NCBI GenBank assembly: GCA_017437785.1
Contig: JAFRXH010000046.1
Span: 39,983 to 103,982, forward strand
Direction of reading: 5' to 3'
DNA: 64,000 nt
Source: Lachnospiraceae bacterium
GTDB taxonomy: Bacteria > Bacillota > Clostridia > Lachnospirales > Lachnospiraceae
This document shows, one piece after another, positions 1 through 8,618 of the stretch. A program made the position numbers and the translations under genes. The notes beneath the pieces are model-generated. The model worked only from the letters and a program-made list of their open reading frames with translations, was not told the DNA's origin and ran no database searches. How positions within the stretch are numbered: the stretch's first letter is position 1; the number at the start of each line of letters is the position of its first letter.

Positions 1-2
1 AA

Positions 3-1343
3 TGGGCTCCCCCCACTGCTCTGCAGGAAGGGATGATAGGCCCCCACTGGTCAAAGGGCTGGATAATAGAGGACTGCGAAGTATCCCATTCAAAATGCGG
101 CGGAATATCTCTCGGAAAATACATGCAGCAGCATAACGATAACAAATGGCTTAAGTATAAATACAAAGACGGTGCGCAGACGCAGAGAGACTGCGCTCTT
201 ATCGCGCAGCTTGATGGCTGGAGCAAAGAAACAATCGGTTCACACATCATCCGTAACTGTGATATACACGACTGCGGACAGACAGGCATCGTAGGCAATC
301 TGGGCTGTGTATTCTCGATCATAGAAAACAATCATATACATCACATCAATAACAAACGTAATCTTGCAGGTGCAGAGATAGGCGGCATCAAACTGCATGC
401 AGCCATAGACGTGATCATCCGAAACAATCACTTCCATGACTGCACAAGGGGAATATGGCTTGACTGGCAGTGCCAGGGCACCAGGGTAAGTTCCAATCTT
501 TTTCACGATAACTGTCTCTCAAGGGATCATCTGCTGAAAGCTGAGTGTGCGCAGGGCCTGGGACTTGGGGAAGATCTGTGGATAGAGATAGCGCACGGCC
601 CCACTCTTGTCGATAATAATATTATGCTTTCCGAGCGCTGTGTCAGACTCGCAGCGCAGGGCGTAGCTTTTGTACACAATCTGTTTAACGGCGCGATCAC
701 CGGAGTGGGACGCGGCGTATGCAACGGTACCAACACCTATGCCTCTCCCAGATATACTCCAATACACAGAGCCCATGATACAGCCATTACAGGCTTCATG
801 AGCGTACTCCATGGTGATGTTCGTTTCTACAACAACATCTTCATCCAGCCCGAAGTAAGAAAGGGTCTTATCGATATATGTGAGCCTCTTAAGAGCGACG
901 AATGGGACGACTATAATCTTACGGCCGGCACCGTACCCTACAGCGGATACATGAAAGAAGAGGAATGGAAAGAATGCTTTGCCGGATATTGCGGGGAAGG
1001 CGCAACTGAATCCAGGGACAGATATTATATGCCGCTGCCCGTATGGACCGGAGGCAATGTATTCTTTAACGGAGCTAAACCCTGCGACATAGAAGAAGGC
1101 GCTACCATCGATAACGCACACAAAGTAAGCGTGGAACTGAAAGAAGAAAACGGCTGCTTTACGGTGATCACTGATATCCGCGACTATCTGCCGGATACAG
1201 GGCTCATCGATTCGGATATGCTCGGTGAAGCGTTTGAACCCGAAGAGCGCTTTGAGACCCCCGATGGAAGCGACATCATTTTCGATACCGACTACTATGG
1301 CAAAAAAAGACCGGCAAGCACTGTCGCCGGTCCCTTTGCCTGA
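3..1343 (+). CDS. right-handed parallel beta-helix protein (5' truncated by window edge)
   Basis: The frame is open to the first base of the window, so the gene starts upstream; an internal ATG at 33 is not a convincing start because the preceding in-frame residues (ALQEG) continue the domain. Repeated short N/D-rich strands (IIENNHIHHI, IIRNNHFHDC, VSSNLFHDN, FYNNIFIQPE) are the rungs of a pectate-lyase-like parallel beta-helix, which in known families acts on polysaccharides. The C-terminal about 130 residues form a separate region ending in DTDYYGKKRP and GPFA. No membrane segment is seen in the part present; the N-terminal signal, if any, is outside. The substrate is unknown; lyase and glycoside hydrolase (GH141-like) roles are both possible. 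Confidence 0.85.
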   Translation, partial: WAPPTALQEGMIGPHWSKGWIIEDCEVSHSKCGGISLGKYMQQHNDNKWLKYKYKDGAQTQRDCALIAQLDGWSKETIGSHIIRNCDIHDCGQTGIVGNLGCVFSIIENNHIHHINNKRNLAGAEIGGIKLHAAIDVIIRNNHFHDCTRGIWLDWQCQGTRVSSNLFHDNCLSRDHLLKAECAQGLGLGEDLWIEIAHGPTLVDNNIMLSERCVRLAAQGVAFVHNLFNGAITGVGRGVCNGTNTYASPRYTPIHRAHDTAITGFMSVLHGDVRFYNNIFIQPEVRKGLIDICEPLKSDEWDDYNLTAGTVPYSGYMKEEEWKECFAGYCGEGATESRDRYYMPLPVWTGGNVFFNGAKPCDIEEGATIDNAHKVSVELKEENGCFTVITDIRDYLPDTGLIDSDMLGEAFEPEERFETPDGSDIIFDTDYYGKKRPASTVAGPFA

Positions 1344-1348
1344 TCTTA

Positions 1349-1380
1349 AGAAACCGGAGTTTTCTCCGGTTTCTTTTTTA
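1349..1380 (+). terminator. rho-independent terminator of the beta-helix gene
   Basis: A perfect 9-bp stem (AAACCGGAG / CTCCGGTTT) with a TTTT loop is followed by CTTTTTT. It starts a few bases after the stop codon at 1341-1343. Confidence 0.9.
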
Positions 1381-1424
1381 TTTGCATTTTAGATCTTCCC
1401 ATGAAATAATCTAGCGGCAACAGA

Positions 1425-2798
1425 TCAGATCCTGATCTTCACCCATTTACCCATTCTGTATCTTATACTTGCAAATGCAAATCTCGAGATCTGGTCCGCA
1501 AGCACACCAAGCCATATGCCCACGATACCAAATCCGAAAACAAAGCCGCCCAGCCAGGATACCAACGTACGGATCACCGTAACCGACATAGTGGCCGCAA
1601 ACGCCGTATAGAGCGTATCTCCTGCGCCCCTTAAACAGCCCATGTAGATAACCTGTATTATCTGGAACAGCACTATAAAGATGATGACGCGCATTATCGA
1701 TACACCTATATCTATAATGTGCTCTTCTTCAAAGAACATCGACATAAGCCACCTTGCACCAAAGAAATAGAAAGCGATCAGCACTGCAGCTATCATCATC
1801 CCCAGCGCCTTGCAGGTTCGTCCGTAATCCTTTGCCAGCTCAGGCTTTCCCTGCCCAAGTGACCTTCCTATCAGCGCAACTGCCGCCGCCTGCAGACCGT
1901 CGCCGAAACTGAATGTAAGTCCCATCAGGTTCATTCCCACCTGGTGCGCTGCCATCGAATCCATCCCTTTTTTCGCAGCCATCACAGCCGTTGCCATAAA
2001 GCCTATACGCATCAGGATCTGCTCAAAGAATATCCCGTAGCCTATAGTGATAAGGCTCTTTAATGCTTTAAAGGATGCCCTTATCTTTTCAGAAAAAATA
2101 AATGGTATGCTGATAAAACTATCCGCCTTCGATATCGAGACGATACTCATCACGGATGATACCACCGTACCAAGCACAGTAGCCAGGGCCGCTCCCACTA
2201 TACCAAGTGCAGGGAAACCGAAGTGTCCTTCTATCAAGAGATAATTAAGTATTATATTTACAAGGTTGGAGGTCACATTCGTTCTCATGGTGATCCTGGT
2301 ATTTCCCGCACCTCTCTGCGCCGAATTGACTGCCATCTGGATGCAGTTGAATATCATGCCTCCCATGATGATCCTGAAATAGGTCACGGCAGCATTATGG
2401 GTAGCTATATCCTCAGCCGTCGCATCGGACGAGCCGCACAAACGTATTATCGTATCGGCTCCCGCAACAAATAATATGCTTAAGACTATCGCTGCCGTTA
2501 TCACGAAATACATTGCTGTAGCAAATATGCCGTTGGCTTCCTTTCGCTTTCCTCCGCCAAAGCGTCTTGCTACCAGTGCGGAGATGGATACATTGACCGC
2601 AAAAAACAGCGACAGGCCCATAAATTTGGGCTGCGTTGTCAGGCCTACGGCTGCCACGGCATAAGACCCCATGTGGCTGACCATAAGTGAATCCACCAGT
2701 CCCGCAAAAGCCACGAAAAAAGACTCTACTATCGCAGGCCATGCCATATCAAATACTGTTTTAAAGTTTTCTTTGCTGTATCCCTTTAAGCCAAACAT
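1425..2798 (-). CDS. MATE family efflux transporter
   Basis: A 457-residue, about 12-TM polytopic membrane protein, normal length for the MATE family, which exports cationic drugs or metabolites by Na+ or H+ antiport. The N-terminal half begins FDMAWPAIVESFFVAF and carries the VDSLMVSHMG segment typical of MATE TM1-2; the two halves show the usual pseudo-symmetry (ALATVLGTVVSSVMS and ALIGRSLGQGKPELAKDYG). The ATG has only a weak upstream GAGTG. It is convergent with the preceding beta-helix gene and divergent from the lipoprotein at 3140. A second MATE gene at 10612 is only distantly similar, so this is not a local duplication. The substrate cannot be predicted. Confidence 0.93.
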   Translation of the reverse strand: MFGLKGYSKENFKTVFDMAWPAIVESFFVAFAGLVDSLMVSHMGSYAVAAVGLTTQPKFMGLSLFFAVNVSISALVARRFGGGKRKEANGIFATAMYFVITAAIVLSILFVAGADTIIRLCGSSDATAEDIATHNAAVTYFRIIMGGMIFNCIQMAVNSAQRGAGNTRITMRTNVTSNLVNIILNYLLIEGHFGFPALGIVGAALATVLGTVVSSVMSIVSISKADSFISIPFIFSEKIRASFKALKSLITIGYGIFFEQILMRIGFMATAVMAAKKGMDSMAAHQVGMNLMGLTFSFGDGLQAAAVALIGRSLGQGKPELAKDYGRTCKALGMMIAAVLIAFYFFGARWLMSMFFEEEHIIDIGVSIMRVIIFIVLFQIIQVIYMGCLRGAGDTLYTAFAATMSVTVIRTLVSWLGGFVFGFGIVGIWLGVLADQISRFAFASIRYRMGKWVKIRI

Positions 2799-3139
2799 AT
2801 CATCACTCTTTTACCGGCTCTGTGCGATCGCCAGCTTCGATCCGTTTTCGTGATCCGAAAACATGCTTTCGCCAAAGAAATTCTTACCGATCGGCAGAAT
2901 ACAAATTCTCCCGCATTGATCTGTATTACAGTATGATTATATATCCCTGTCCACATACAGGCTACTTATAATTTGTCGTCTCCTTATCAGCTTTAGGTAT
3001 AGTCATTTAGACATTTTCCACTAATTTGTTCACTATTTTTTGGATAATTCGTAAAGAAAGCATATTGTTTTGCGCGGATAAGGGTTTTATACTTTGTCAA
3101 GAAATCAGATAACAGGAACCTATCAATAAGGAGGACAAT
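2799..3139. other. intergenic region, 341 bp, divergent promoters
   Basis: This AT-rich gap separates the divergent MATE and lipoprotein genes. The right end holds a clear promoter (3065-3093). For the leftward MATE gene only a TATAAT-like box (2936-2941, minus) is visible, without a good -35. No open frame, hairpin or repeat of note was found in 2850-3060. Confidence 0.6.
3065..3093 (+). promoter_or_regulatory. sigma-A promoter of the lipoprotein gene
   Basis: TTGTTT at 3065-3070, a 17-bp spacer and TATACT at 3088-3093. The predicted start near 3100 leaves a leader of about 40 nt with AAGGAGG at 3128-3134, ideal for the ATG at 3140. Confidence 0.8.
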
Positions 3140-4150
3140 ATGAAAAAGAGATTTGTTTTAGCATTGACCGGCGCCATGATCCTATCTATGGCAGCATGTA
3201 CTTCCACTACCGCTGACACAGCTCCCACAGAGCCTGCAGTTACCGAGGCAGCTCCCACAGAAGCTCCCGAGAGCACTCCGGAAGATACTCCTCAGACCAC
3301 TCCCGAAGACAGCCAGCCGGAAGAGGTCGTTGACGATGTGATCGATAAACCCGACTTTACCGGAACCTATACAGAGCCCATGTCCGGAAGATGCACCATT
3401 GATATAGAGCACTTAAGCGGAGATGATCATAAGGTCAACATCCGCTGGTCAGGCAGTGCATTTGAATCCGCTAACTGGGAAATGACCGCTACCTACTATG
3501 TTTCCACAGGCTTACTTGAATATACCAATGCAAAGTACTATGTACGTACCTATACCGATGAAACCACCTATACCGATGATGTAAAATATACCGACGGTGC
3601 CGGAGAGTTCTGGTTTGAGCCGGACGGAATGCTCGGCTGGAGAAGCGCCAACAGCGATGTTGACGGCGTGACCGGCGAGACCTTCTTTGAGAGACTGCCG
3701 GGAAACACCGGAATGGCTAATCCCTGGACTGATGTTACTTCAGCGGACGAAGCAGCTGCGGGAGCAGATGTAGGCTACTTCATGGTACCTGAGAATAATA
3801 CAGACTACAACGGTCATCAGGTTTATATAACAGAGTTCAGATGCATGGAACACCTGGCTGAGGCAAGAGGTTCCATCGGTGCAGCAGAGCTCACCATCCG
3901 CAAGGGATTAAAGCAGGAAAGCGATGATGTTTCCGGCGACTACAATGAATATGCACACAGCTGGTCTTTTAAGACAGATGACGGCATCACCGTTAACTGC
4001 TATGGAAACGAAGAAGGAAAGACCATGAAGGCTATCTGGTTATCCGATAACTTCAGCTACAGCATCAACGTAATGGGACAGGGTGATGAGTCCGATACTT
4101 ACGGTCTTGACGATACTACATTAAAGCAGCTTATCGAAGTAACCCAGTAA
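3140..4150 (+). CDS. secreted lipoprotein with Thr/Pro/Glu-rich linker
   Basis: A 336-residue protein with a type II signal peptide: KKR, a hydrophobic core, then LSMAAC, giving a lipid-modified cysteine at about residue 20. Residues 21-70 are a low-complexity TEAAPTEAPESTPE-type linker, as in Gram-positive surface lipoproteins. The mature domain (70-336) is acidic and contains YTDETTYTDDVKYTDG and paired WTDV/WSFKTDD segments; I do not recognise the fold. It is monocistronic, with its own promoter and terminator. A surface binding or sensing role is only an inference. Confidence 0.88.
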   Translation: MKKRFVLALTGAMILSMAACTSTTADTAPTEPAVTEAAPTEAPESTPEDTPQTTPEDSQPEEVVDDVIDKPDFTGTYTEPMSGRCTIDIEHLSGDDHKVNIRWSGSAFESANWEMTATYYVSTGLLEYTNAKYYVRTYTDETTYTDDVKYTDGAGEFWFEPDGMLGWRSANSDVDGVTGETFFERLPGNTGMANPWTDVTSADEAAAGADVGYFMVPENNTDYNGHQVYITEFRCMEHLAEARGSIGAAELTIRKGLKQESDDVSGDYNEYAHSWSFKTDDGITVNCYGNEEGKTMKAIWLSDNFSYSINVMGQGDESDTYGLDDTTLKQLIEVTQ

Positions 4151-4177
4151 TACTTAATACACCTCCAAAAAAAACAT

Positions 4178-4216
4178 GGCGCAGAGTAAGGATAATGATC
4201 CGCTCTGCGCCTTTTT
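4178..4216. terminator. bidirectional terminator between lipoprotein and zinc-ribbon operon
   Basis: A 9-bp perfect stem GGCGCAGAG / CTCTGCGCC with a 16-nt loop. It is followed by TTTTT on the plus strand, and preceded by A8 on the plus strand, which gives a T8 tract when read on the minus strand. It therefore ends both the lipoprotein gene and the minus-strand operon that finishes at 4230. Confidence 0.85.
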
Positions 4217-4229
4217 AAATGTTCCTTTA

Positions 4230-4652
4230 TTAATACAGAGATATCACCGCATCGATCTCTTCTGCCGTATAAGCATAATCTCCAAGCTCTGCGCGTATGC
4301 CATTAAGTTTATCCAGGCAGGCTTTCTCATGCTGTGTATCATTCTTTTCGGTAAAAATGCGCCGCATAAAAGCAGTGTTGGCATACTCCGCTACAAGATA
4401 TGTTTTTTCCAGCCCTTCCTCTGCAGTCATGGAATACATCCTGTCCGTAAAATAATGATCCACGACTTCACCGTATGCCTTATGCTTAAGCTTGTAATCA
4501 AAGACATCCATTGTCGTTCCGGTATCATCTGTCTCCTGTTCTTTAGCATAGTCAAAAGATGCTTTCATATCTATAAAGAACATCAGGCATAACAGAGCCG
4601 CTATCACGATAGCAATATTAAAAACTGTCTTTAATATCTTATTCAGCTTCAT
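4230..4652 (-). CDS. single-TM small protein, module copy 2 partner
   Basis: Encodes 140 residues from the ATG at 4652, which has GGAGGAGGT 8 nt upstream; a TTG two codons earlier would sit too close to it. One N-terminal TM helix (about residues 9-29, IAIVIAALLCLMFFID) precedes a soluble helical region. It overlaps the 3' end of the zinc-ribbon gene at 4639, so the two are translationally coupled. It is paralogous to the protein at 5782-6207: both have VxDY after the TM, a following EYA segment, and a basic helix rich in C/R/E near the end. No family is recognised. It is the last gene of the operon, before the bidirectional terminator. Confidence 0.8.
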   Translation of the reverse strand: MKLNKILKTVFNIAIVIAALLCLMFFIDMKASFDYAKEQETDDTGTTMDVFDYKLKHKAYGEVVDHYFTDRMYSMTAEEGLEKTYLVAEYANTAFMRRIFTEKNDTQHEKACLDKLNGIRAELGDYAYTAEEIDAVISLY

Positions 4653-5394
4653 CTGCAAACACCTCCTCCAGCCTTACCGCCATCTTTGCATCCGATAATT
4701 CCAGAAATTCATCAACTCCAGCATCGTCCAGCTTCACATATGCTTTTAACAGAGATCTCAGATCCTGATACATATCTTCGATATAAGCCTTATATGTACT
4801 GTTCTTTTCCGCTTCTGCCTGAACTTTATAAGTCTCCATAAACCCTTCAAGATACATGCTGAAGGAAGATATCTGCTGCTCCATTGAATTCCAGTAATCC
4901 TTATCGGTAGTCTGATAGACGATCCCCTGCATATGACGTATACATTCGTAATAATCCGACGCCACATAATTTATGTGCTTAAAATCTTCATAGCCTGCAC
5001 TTGAAAGATATATACCGTGAGCATGTATAAAGGCGATATAATCCAGGTATTCGCCGCGCTTAAGATACCCTTCCATCTCCTCTTTATACTCCTCACAATG
5101 TGTCTGCGCATCACGGCTCCTGATCGCATCCTCATCAGGCCCCACGTAATTACGCCTGCTGACAAAATGCATTACCAGCATGGCTGCTACCAGGATGGCG
5201 AGGATCAGTGCACGTTTCCCTATTCCCTCCAGATTCTTTGCCGAGCCGGCTACTTCTTTCTGTGTCTTTGTAAACTCCTTATCAAACTCTTTGATATTTC
5301 TTTCGTGCGCAGCTGCCAGATCATTTACTGTCCCGCAGTAAGGGCATAGCTTATCTTCCACCCCTATGGTCCTGCCGCATTTTTTACACTTCAT
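4639..5394 (-). CDS. zinc-ribbon membrane protein, module copy 2
   Basis: A 251-residue protein. Residues 1-22 form a zinc ribbon (MKCKKCGRTIGV...CPYCG; CxxC-x12-CxxC) of the kind found at the cytosolic N-terminus of many clostridial membrane proteins. A TM helix follows at about 63-82 (ALILAILVAAMLVMHFV), then a long, presumably extracytosolic, Tyr/Glu-rich helical domain (90-250). It is clearly paralogous to the protein at 6200-6940: same ribbon spacing, same TM position, and the shared C-terminal pattern LEEVF/LEEVL. AGAGGAG lies upstream of the start. The function is unknown; the ribbon could bind zinc or a partner, and the outer domain could sense the envelope. Confidence 0.85.
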   Translation of the reverse strand: MKCKKCGRTIGVEDKLCPYCGTVNDLAAAHERNIKEFDKEFTKTQKEVAGSAKNLEGIGKRALILAILVAAMLVMHFVSRRNYVGPDEDAIRSRDAQTHCEEYKEEMEGYLKRGEYLDYIAFIHAHGIYLSSAGYEDFKHINYVASDYYECIRHMQGIVYQTTDKDYWNSMEQQISSFSMYLEGFMETYKVQAEAEKNSTYKAYIEDMYQDLRSLLKAYVKLDDAGVDEFLELSDAKMAVRLEEVFADEAE

Positions 5395-5416
5395 CTGTTC
5401 TTACTCCTCTGTATTA

Positions 5417-5782
5417 TTATTCTTCTTCCTCTTTGCTCTCATCATCGTCCTGACCGCTCACGGAAATACTCTGCAGATAATCCGCGCGTTCCTTATCCTG
5501 CCTGTTCTTATGTCTCATGCTTGGCAGAACAAAGATACATATTCCTATCGCGAGCAAAACTGCGGCCGCGATAACAAATATAAGTATCGTCTTTGTGACA
5601 GCTTTTCCCGCGCTGTTTGGCGCATCATTCCGATGTGACTTTAATTCCTTATGCACATCATCAAGCTTTCCCATGTACTCTTCTTCTGCGGCCGGTTCAT
5701 ACGCCGTGCCGCAATACGGACACCTTACCAGCTTGGCATCAAACTCCGCTCCGCAGGACGGACACTTAACCATCTCACTCAT
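5417..5782 (-). CDS. short zinc-ribbon single-TM protein
   Basis: A 121-residue protein: zinc ribbon at 1-25 (CPSCG...CPYCG), a linker, one TM helix at about 65-88 (TILIFVIAAAVLLAIGICIFVL), then a short charged tail ending in DDDESKEEEE. Its ATG shares one base with the upstream stop (TGATG), so translation is coupled. It lies between the two copies of the duplicated zinc-ribbon/partner module, and lacks the long outer domain of its neighbours. The function is unknown. Confidence 0.82.
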   Translation of the reverse strand: MSEMVKCPSCGAEFDAKLVRCPYCGTAYEPAAEEEYMGKLDDVHKELKSHRNDAPNSAGKAVTKTILIFVIAAAVLLAIGICIFVLPSMRHKNRQDKERADYLQSISVSGQDDDESKEEEE

Positions 5783-6207
5783 CAGTTCACTCTCCCTATC
5801 GCATTTTCCAGACTCTCATCCATCTTATCCAGCAATGCTGCATAATCTGCCATGTCTTTTCTTATCTCCGAACGTCTTGCGTCACAATCCTGTGCGCGCT
5901 GCTGCATACCGCTTTCTTCATAGATCTTTCCGTAAAAAAGCATATCGGCATATTCTCCCAGCTTAAACAGATCTTCATCCGCCTCATCTACTTCTGCCCC
6001 GATACGGTAAGATCTTGACAGCATAGCTGCCGTCCCGAAATCTTCCCACTCCAGATAATCCAATACCGATGAAGTTTTTACATCATCAGACTCATAATAA
6101 GCCCAGCTTAATTTCTCCGAAGCTGCCATCAGCTTCGATACAAATATAACGCCCAGCACGATATCAGCCGCCAGCACTATCAGAAAGATCAGCTTCTTTT
6201 TACTCAT
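5782..6207 (-). CDS. single-TM small protein, module copy 1 partner
   Basis: Encodes 141 residues starting MSKKKLIF. This ATG has GGAGGAGGTG upstream and overlaps the preceding stop by 8 nt; a longer in-frame start at 6291 would lie far inside the upstream gene and lacks a ribosome site. One N-terminal TM (residues 4-24) is followed by a helical domain. It is paralogous to the protein at 4230-4652 and occupies the same position after a zinc-ribbon gene, so the pair is a duplicated unit. No known family is recognised. Confidence 0.8.
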   Translation of the reverse strand: MSKKKLIFLIVLAADIVLGVIFVSKLMAASEKLSWAYYESDDVKTSSVLDYLEWEDFGTAAMLSRSYRIGAEVDEADEDLFKLGEYADMLFYGKIYEESGMQQRAQDCDARRSEIRKDMADYAALLDKMDESLENAIGRVN

Positions 6208-6940
6208 TACCAAGCACCTCCTCCAGATATGCCTCCTGTTGATTGCTTGATGATGCCAGATACTCTTCCAGTTCACCGCCATCCAGTCCAAGGTATATCT
6301 TCATTGCAGCATCCATCTTTTTCTTCATATCGATAGCATTGTCCATGTACGGGTCTCCTTCCATATCGGGAAGCTTTCTTTCATACTCATAATAAAAGTT
6401 TTCTATACCCATCTGACAGGAAGATATATCCGAATCCAGACCGTAACGCGGTGAATCAGCTCCGTATAAAACGCATTCCTCGATCCCGTTCATCGCCCTG
6501 CAATATATCCCGACCATATCACAGACCTTTTCGAATTCCTTATACTCCTCCTCGTATTCGGGTATCACATGATATCCCTTAAATGATGAAAACGCTGCAT
6601 AATCCCCATCCTTAAGATACTGCCTTAATATCTGCGAATACTCCTCATGCTTTTTTATTGCTTCAGCGCGGCTTGAGCGGTGTCTGAATAAAGACGCATT
6701 TTCAGCCACATAAGAGCTCACGCCTGTTCCTATAACAAGCAATACCAGGATAAGCGCACTTACCAGTATCGGTATATTTGCGGCGATGCTTTCCTTTACC
6801 TTCCCCTTGGTCTTTTTACTTTTGTCCTTATACTGCTCCATCTCTTTAAGATGGGCAGCCGACTGTGTATTAACGGCTCCGCAATAGGGGCAGACCTCGT
6901 CTGTCAGCCCTATCTCGGCTCCGCAGGTGTTACATTTCAT
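6200..6940 (-). CDS. zinc-ribbon membrane protein, module copy 1
   Basis: A 246-residue protein with a zinc ribbon at 1-22 (MKCNTCG...CPYCG), a basic Lys-rich linker, a TM helix at about 53-75 (IPILVSALILVLLVIGTGVSSYV) and an outer helical domain. It is paralogous to the 4639-5394 product. GGAGGAGT precedes the ATG. Its start is 19 bp from the end of the GH13 gene, so it is most likely co-transcribed from the GH13 promoter at 8543-8571. The link between a sugar hydrolase and these membrane proteins is unexplained. Confidence 0.85.
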   Translation of the reverse strand: MKCNTCGAEIGLTDEVCPYCGAVNTQSAAHLKEMEQYKDKSKKTKGKVKESIAANIPILVSALILVLLVIGTGVSSYVAENASLFRHRSSRAEAIKKHEEYSQILRQYLKDGDYAAFSSFKGYHVIPEYEEEYKEFEKVCDMVGIYCRAMNGIEECVLYGADSPRYGLDSDISSCQMGIENFYYEYERKLPDMEGDPYMDNAIDMKKKMDAAMKIYLGLDGGELEEYLASSSNQQEAYLEEVLGNE

Positions 6941-6959
6941 CTGTTAACTCCTCCCCGTA

Positions 6960-8498
6960 TCATACTATTGCATAAAACGCCGAACGCGGCTTTATGATGC
7001 ACTTATCCTCTCCGGCGTCAGGTTTCTCTCCCAGAAGATAAATGATCTCTTTTATTTTTGTGTCCGATAAACGGTACTCATTATCTGCAGGATTAAATGC
7101 TGCCAGTATCTTCTCATCTCCATAATTACGACAATATATCAATGGTTCACCACAGCGGCCATTGCATATAAATTCTATCCCGCCCGGATTCATAAGCGCC
7201 TTATGCGAACGTCTTATTGCGATCAGTCTTTTGACCTCGTTTAAAAGCGAATCCTCATCTTTTAACTGCGTCTCAACATCCGGCCTCTCAGGCGCTGGAT
7301 CTGCCGGTATATATAAACTGCCGCTCTGCGCATCCGAAAATCCTGCGTTCTTTTCCTTATTCCACTGCATGGGGGATCTGGATCCCGTACGGTTATAACC
7401 GCCTTCTACGGAAGCAAGCCCCTCCACATATCTCATGCCTATCTCGTCACCGTAATAGATATAAGGCGCTCCCGGCATTGACAGAAGAAAGGCAAATGCC
7501 ATTTTGGCACGCTCGCCCTTTATATATTTTGCAAGCCTGTCCATATCATGATTGCCGGACGGTATACAGATAAAGCCTCTCCCTGCAGCTTTATCATAGC
7601 TTTCAAGATATCTGGATACAAATTCCGAAGCATCGCCTTCCCCGCCGAAGAAGGGTTTCTCGCAGCGGAACAGATCGTTGTAATGCGACGGTCCGAAGTG
7701 CAAAAGGAAATCCATATGGAAGCCGGCCTCTATGCTCTTATCCGGCTCTCCCCATTCCGATACCAGCACGGCTTCGGGAAACTCTTTATCAAGATAAGCC
7801 CTTATATCCTGCCACAGCGCTATAGTGCCCTTACCGTCCTCATCATTCTTAACAAGCGATCCTGCCATATCCACCCTGAATCCGTCACAGCCCTTTGACA
7901 GCCAAAATCTCATGATATTCTTTATCTCTTCACGCGTGGCCAGAGCCGCTTTTGAATCCATGCTCTGCTGCCAGGGGCGTTCAGGTCTGTAAAAGCCGTA
8001 GTTAAGCGCCGGCTGGTGCGTAAAGAAATTCACCAGACAGCTTCCGTCACGGTCGGATATACCCCTCAATGAACCGTAGCCTTCCGGCGATTCCCATACA
8101 CTGTCTGTCCAGATATAACGGTCGGAATACTCATTTTTTTCTGCTTTCATGCTTTCCTTAAACCACGGATGTTCCCAGGAAGTATGCCCGGGTACCAGAT
8201 CCAGGAGTATGTGTATCCCTCTTTTATGCGCCTCTTTAAAGAGTTCCTCCATATCTTCATTGGTACCGTATCTGGGAGCTATCCTGTAATAATCCGAGAC
8301 ATCATATCCCGCATCCAGAAAAGGCGATTCAAAACAGGGATTGATCCAGATGGCATTACAGCCCAGTTCCCGGATGTAATCCAGCTTCATAGTGATGCCG
8401 TTTATATTGCCGATCCCATCTGAATCGGTATCCATAAATGACTGCGGATATATCTCATAAAAAACCGCGTCGTTAAGCCAGTCCGCTCTTTTCATCAT
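6960..8498 (-). CDS. GH13 alpha-amylase family glycosidase
   Basis: A cytosolic (no signal peptide) TIM-barrel glycosidase of 512 residues. All four GH13 regions are present: region I DLVPGH (about 99), region II GFRVDMAG with the nucleophile Asp (about 204), region III VLVSEWGE with the acid/base Glu (about 246), region IV SGNHDMDR (about 315). The C-terminus is a small beta domain. The family cleaves or transfers alpha-glucosyl linkages; the exact specificity (oligo-1,6-glucosidase, alpha-glucosidase or amylase) cannot be fixed. The start is the ATG pair at 8498/8495, which has GGGAGG 5-8 nt upstream; a further ATG at 8522 has none. It is the first gene of the zinc-ribbon operon. Confidence 0.93.
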   Translation of the reverse strand: MMKRADWLNDAVFYEIYPQSFMDTDSDGIGNINGITMKLDYIRELGCNAIWINPCFESPFLDAGYDVSDYYRIAPRYGTNEDMEELFKEAHKRGIHILLDLVPGHTSWEHPWFKESMKAEKNEYSDRYIWTDSVWESPEGYGSLRGISDRDGSCLVNFFTHQPALNYGFYRPERPWQQSMDSKAALATREEIKNIMRFWLSKGCDGFRVDMAGSLVKNDEDGKGTIALWQDIRAYLDKEFPEAVLVSEWGEPDKSIEAGFHMDFLLHFGPSHYNDLFRCEKPFFGGEGDASEFVSRYLESYDKAAGRGFICIPSGNHDMDRLAKYIKGERAKMAFAFLLSMPGAPYIYYGDEIGMRYVEGLASVEGGYNRTGSRSPMQWNKEKNAGFSDAQSGSLYIPADPAPERPDVETQLKDEDSLLNEVKRLIAIRRSHKALMNPGGIEFICNGRCGEPLIYCRNYGDEKILAAFNPADNEYRLSDTKIKEIIYLLGEKPDAGEDKCIIKPRSAFYAIV

Positions 8499-8542
8499 AC
8501 CTGCCTCCCTTTCCACATTCATCCGGCCAAAGCCATTTCGCT

Positions 8543-8571
8543 ATTATACAGCGTTTGATGCCATTAAACAA
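8543..8571 (-). promoter_or_regulatory. sigma-A promoter of the GH13/zinc-ribbon operon
   Basis: On the minus strand, TTGTTT (8571-8566), a 17-bp spacer, then a perfect TATAAT (8548-8543). The predicted start near 8536 gives a leader of about 38 nt. It lies back-to-back with the rightward promoter at 8581, with 9 bp between the two -35 boxes. Confidence 0.88.
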
Positions 8572-8580
8572 CGTAATTCT

Positions 8581-8609
8581 TTGTATGTCATCCCATAATA
8601 TGTTATAAT
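8581..8609 (+). promoter_or_regulatory. sigma-A promoter of the DUF3810 gene, with extended -10
   Basis: TTGTAT (8581-8586), 17 bp, TATAAT (8604-8609), preceded by TG (TGTTATAAT). The expected transcription start, 8615-8618, is within a few bases of the ATG at 8619, so the message would have essentially no leader. Confidence 0.85.
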
Positions 8610-8618
8610 CCTTATATT

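Noticed and set aside
519-1121. 200-codon minus-strand open frame
   Set aside because: It lies wholly antisense to the beta-helix domain, has no ribosome site or family features, and its composition follows the coding strand.
4176-4592. 138-codon plus-strand open frame
   Set aside because: It starts inside the bidirectional terminator and runs antisense to the TM partner gene at 4230-4652.
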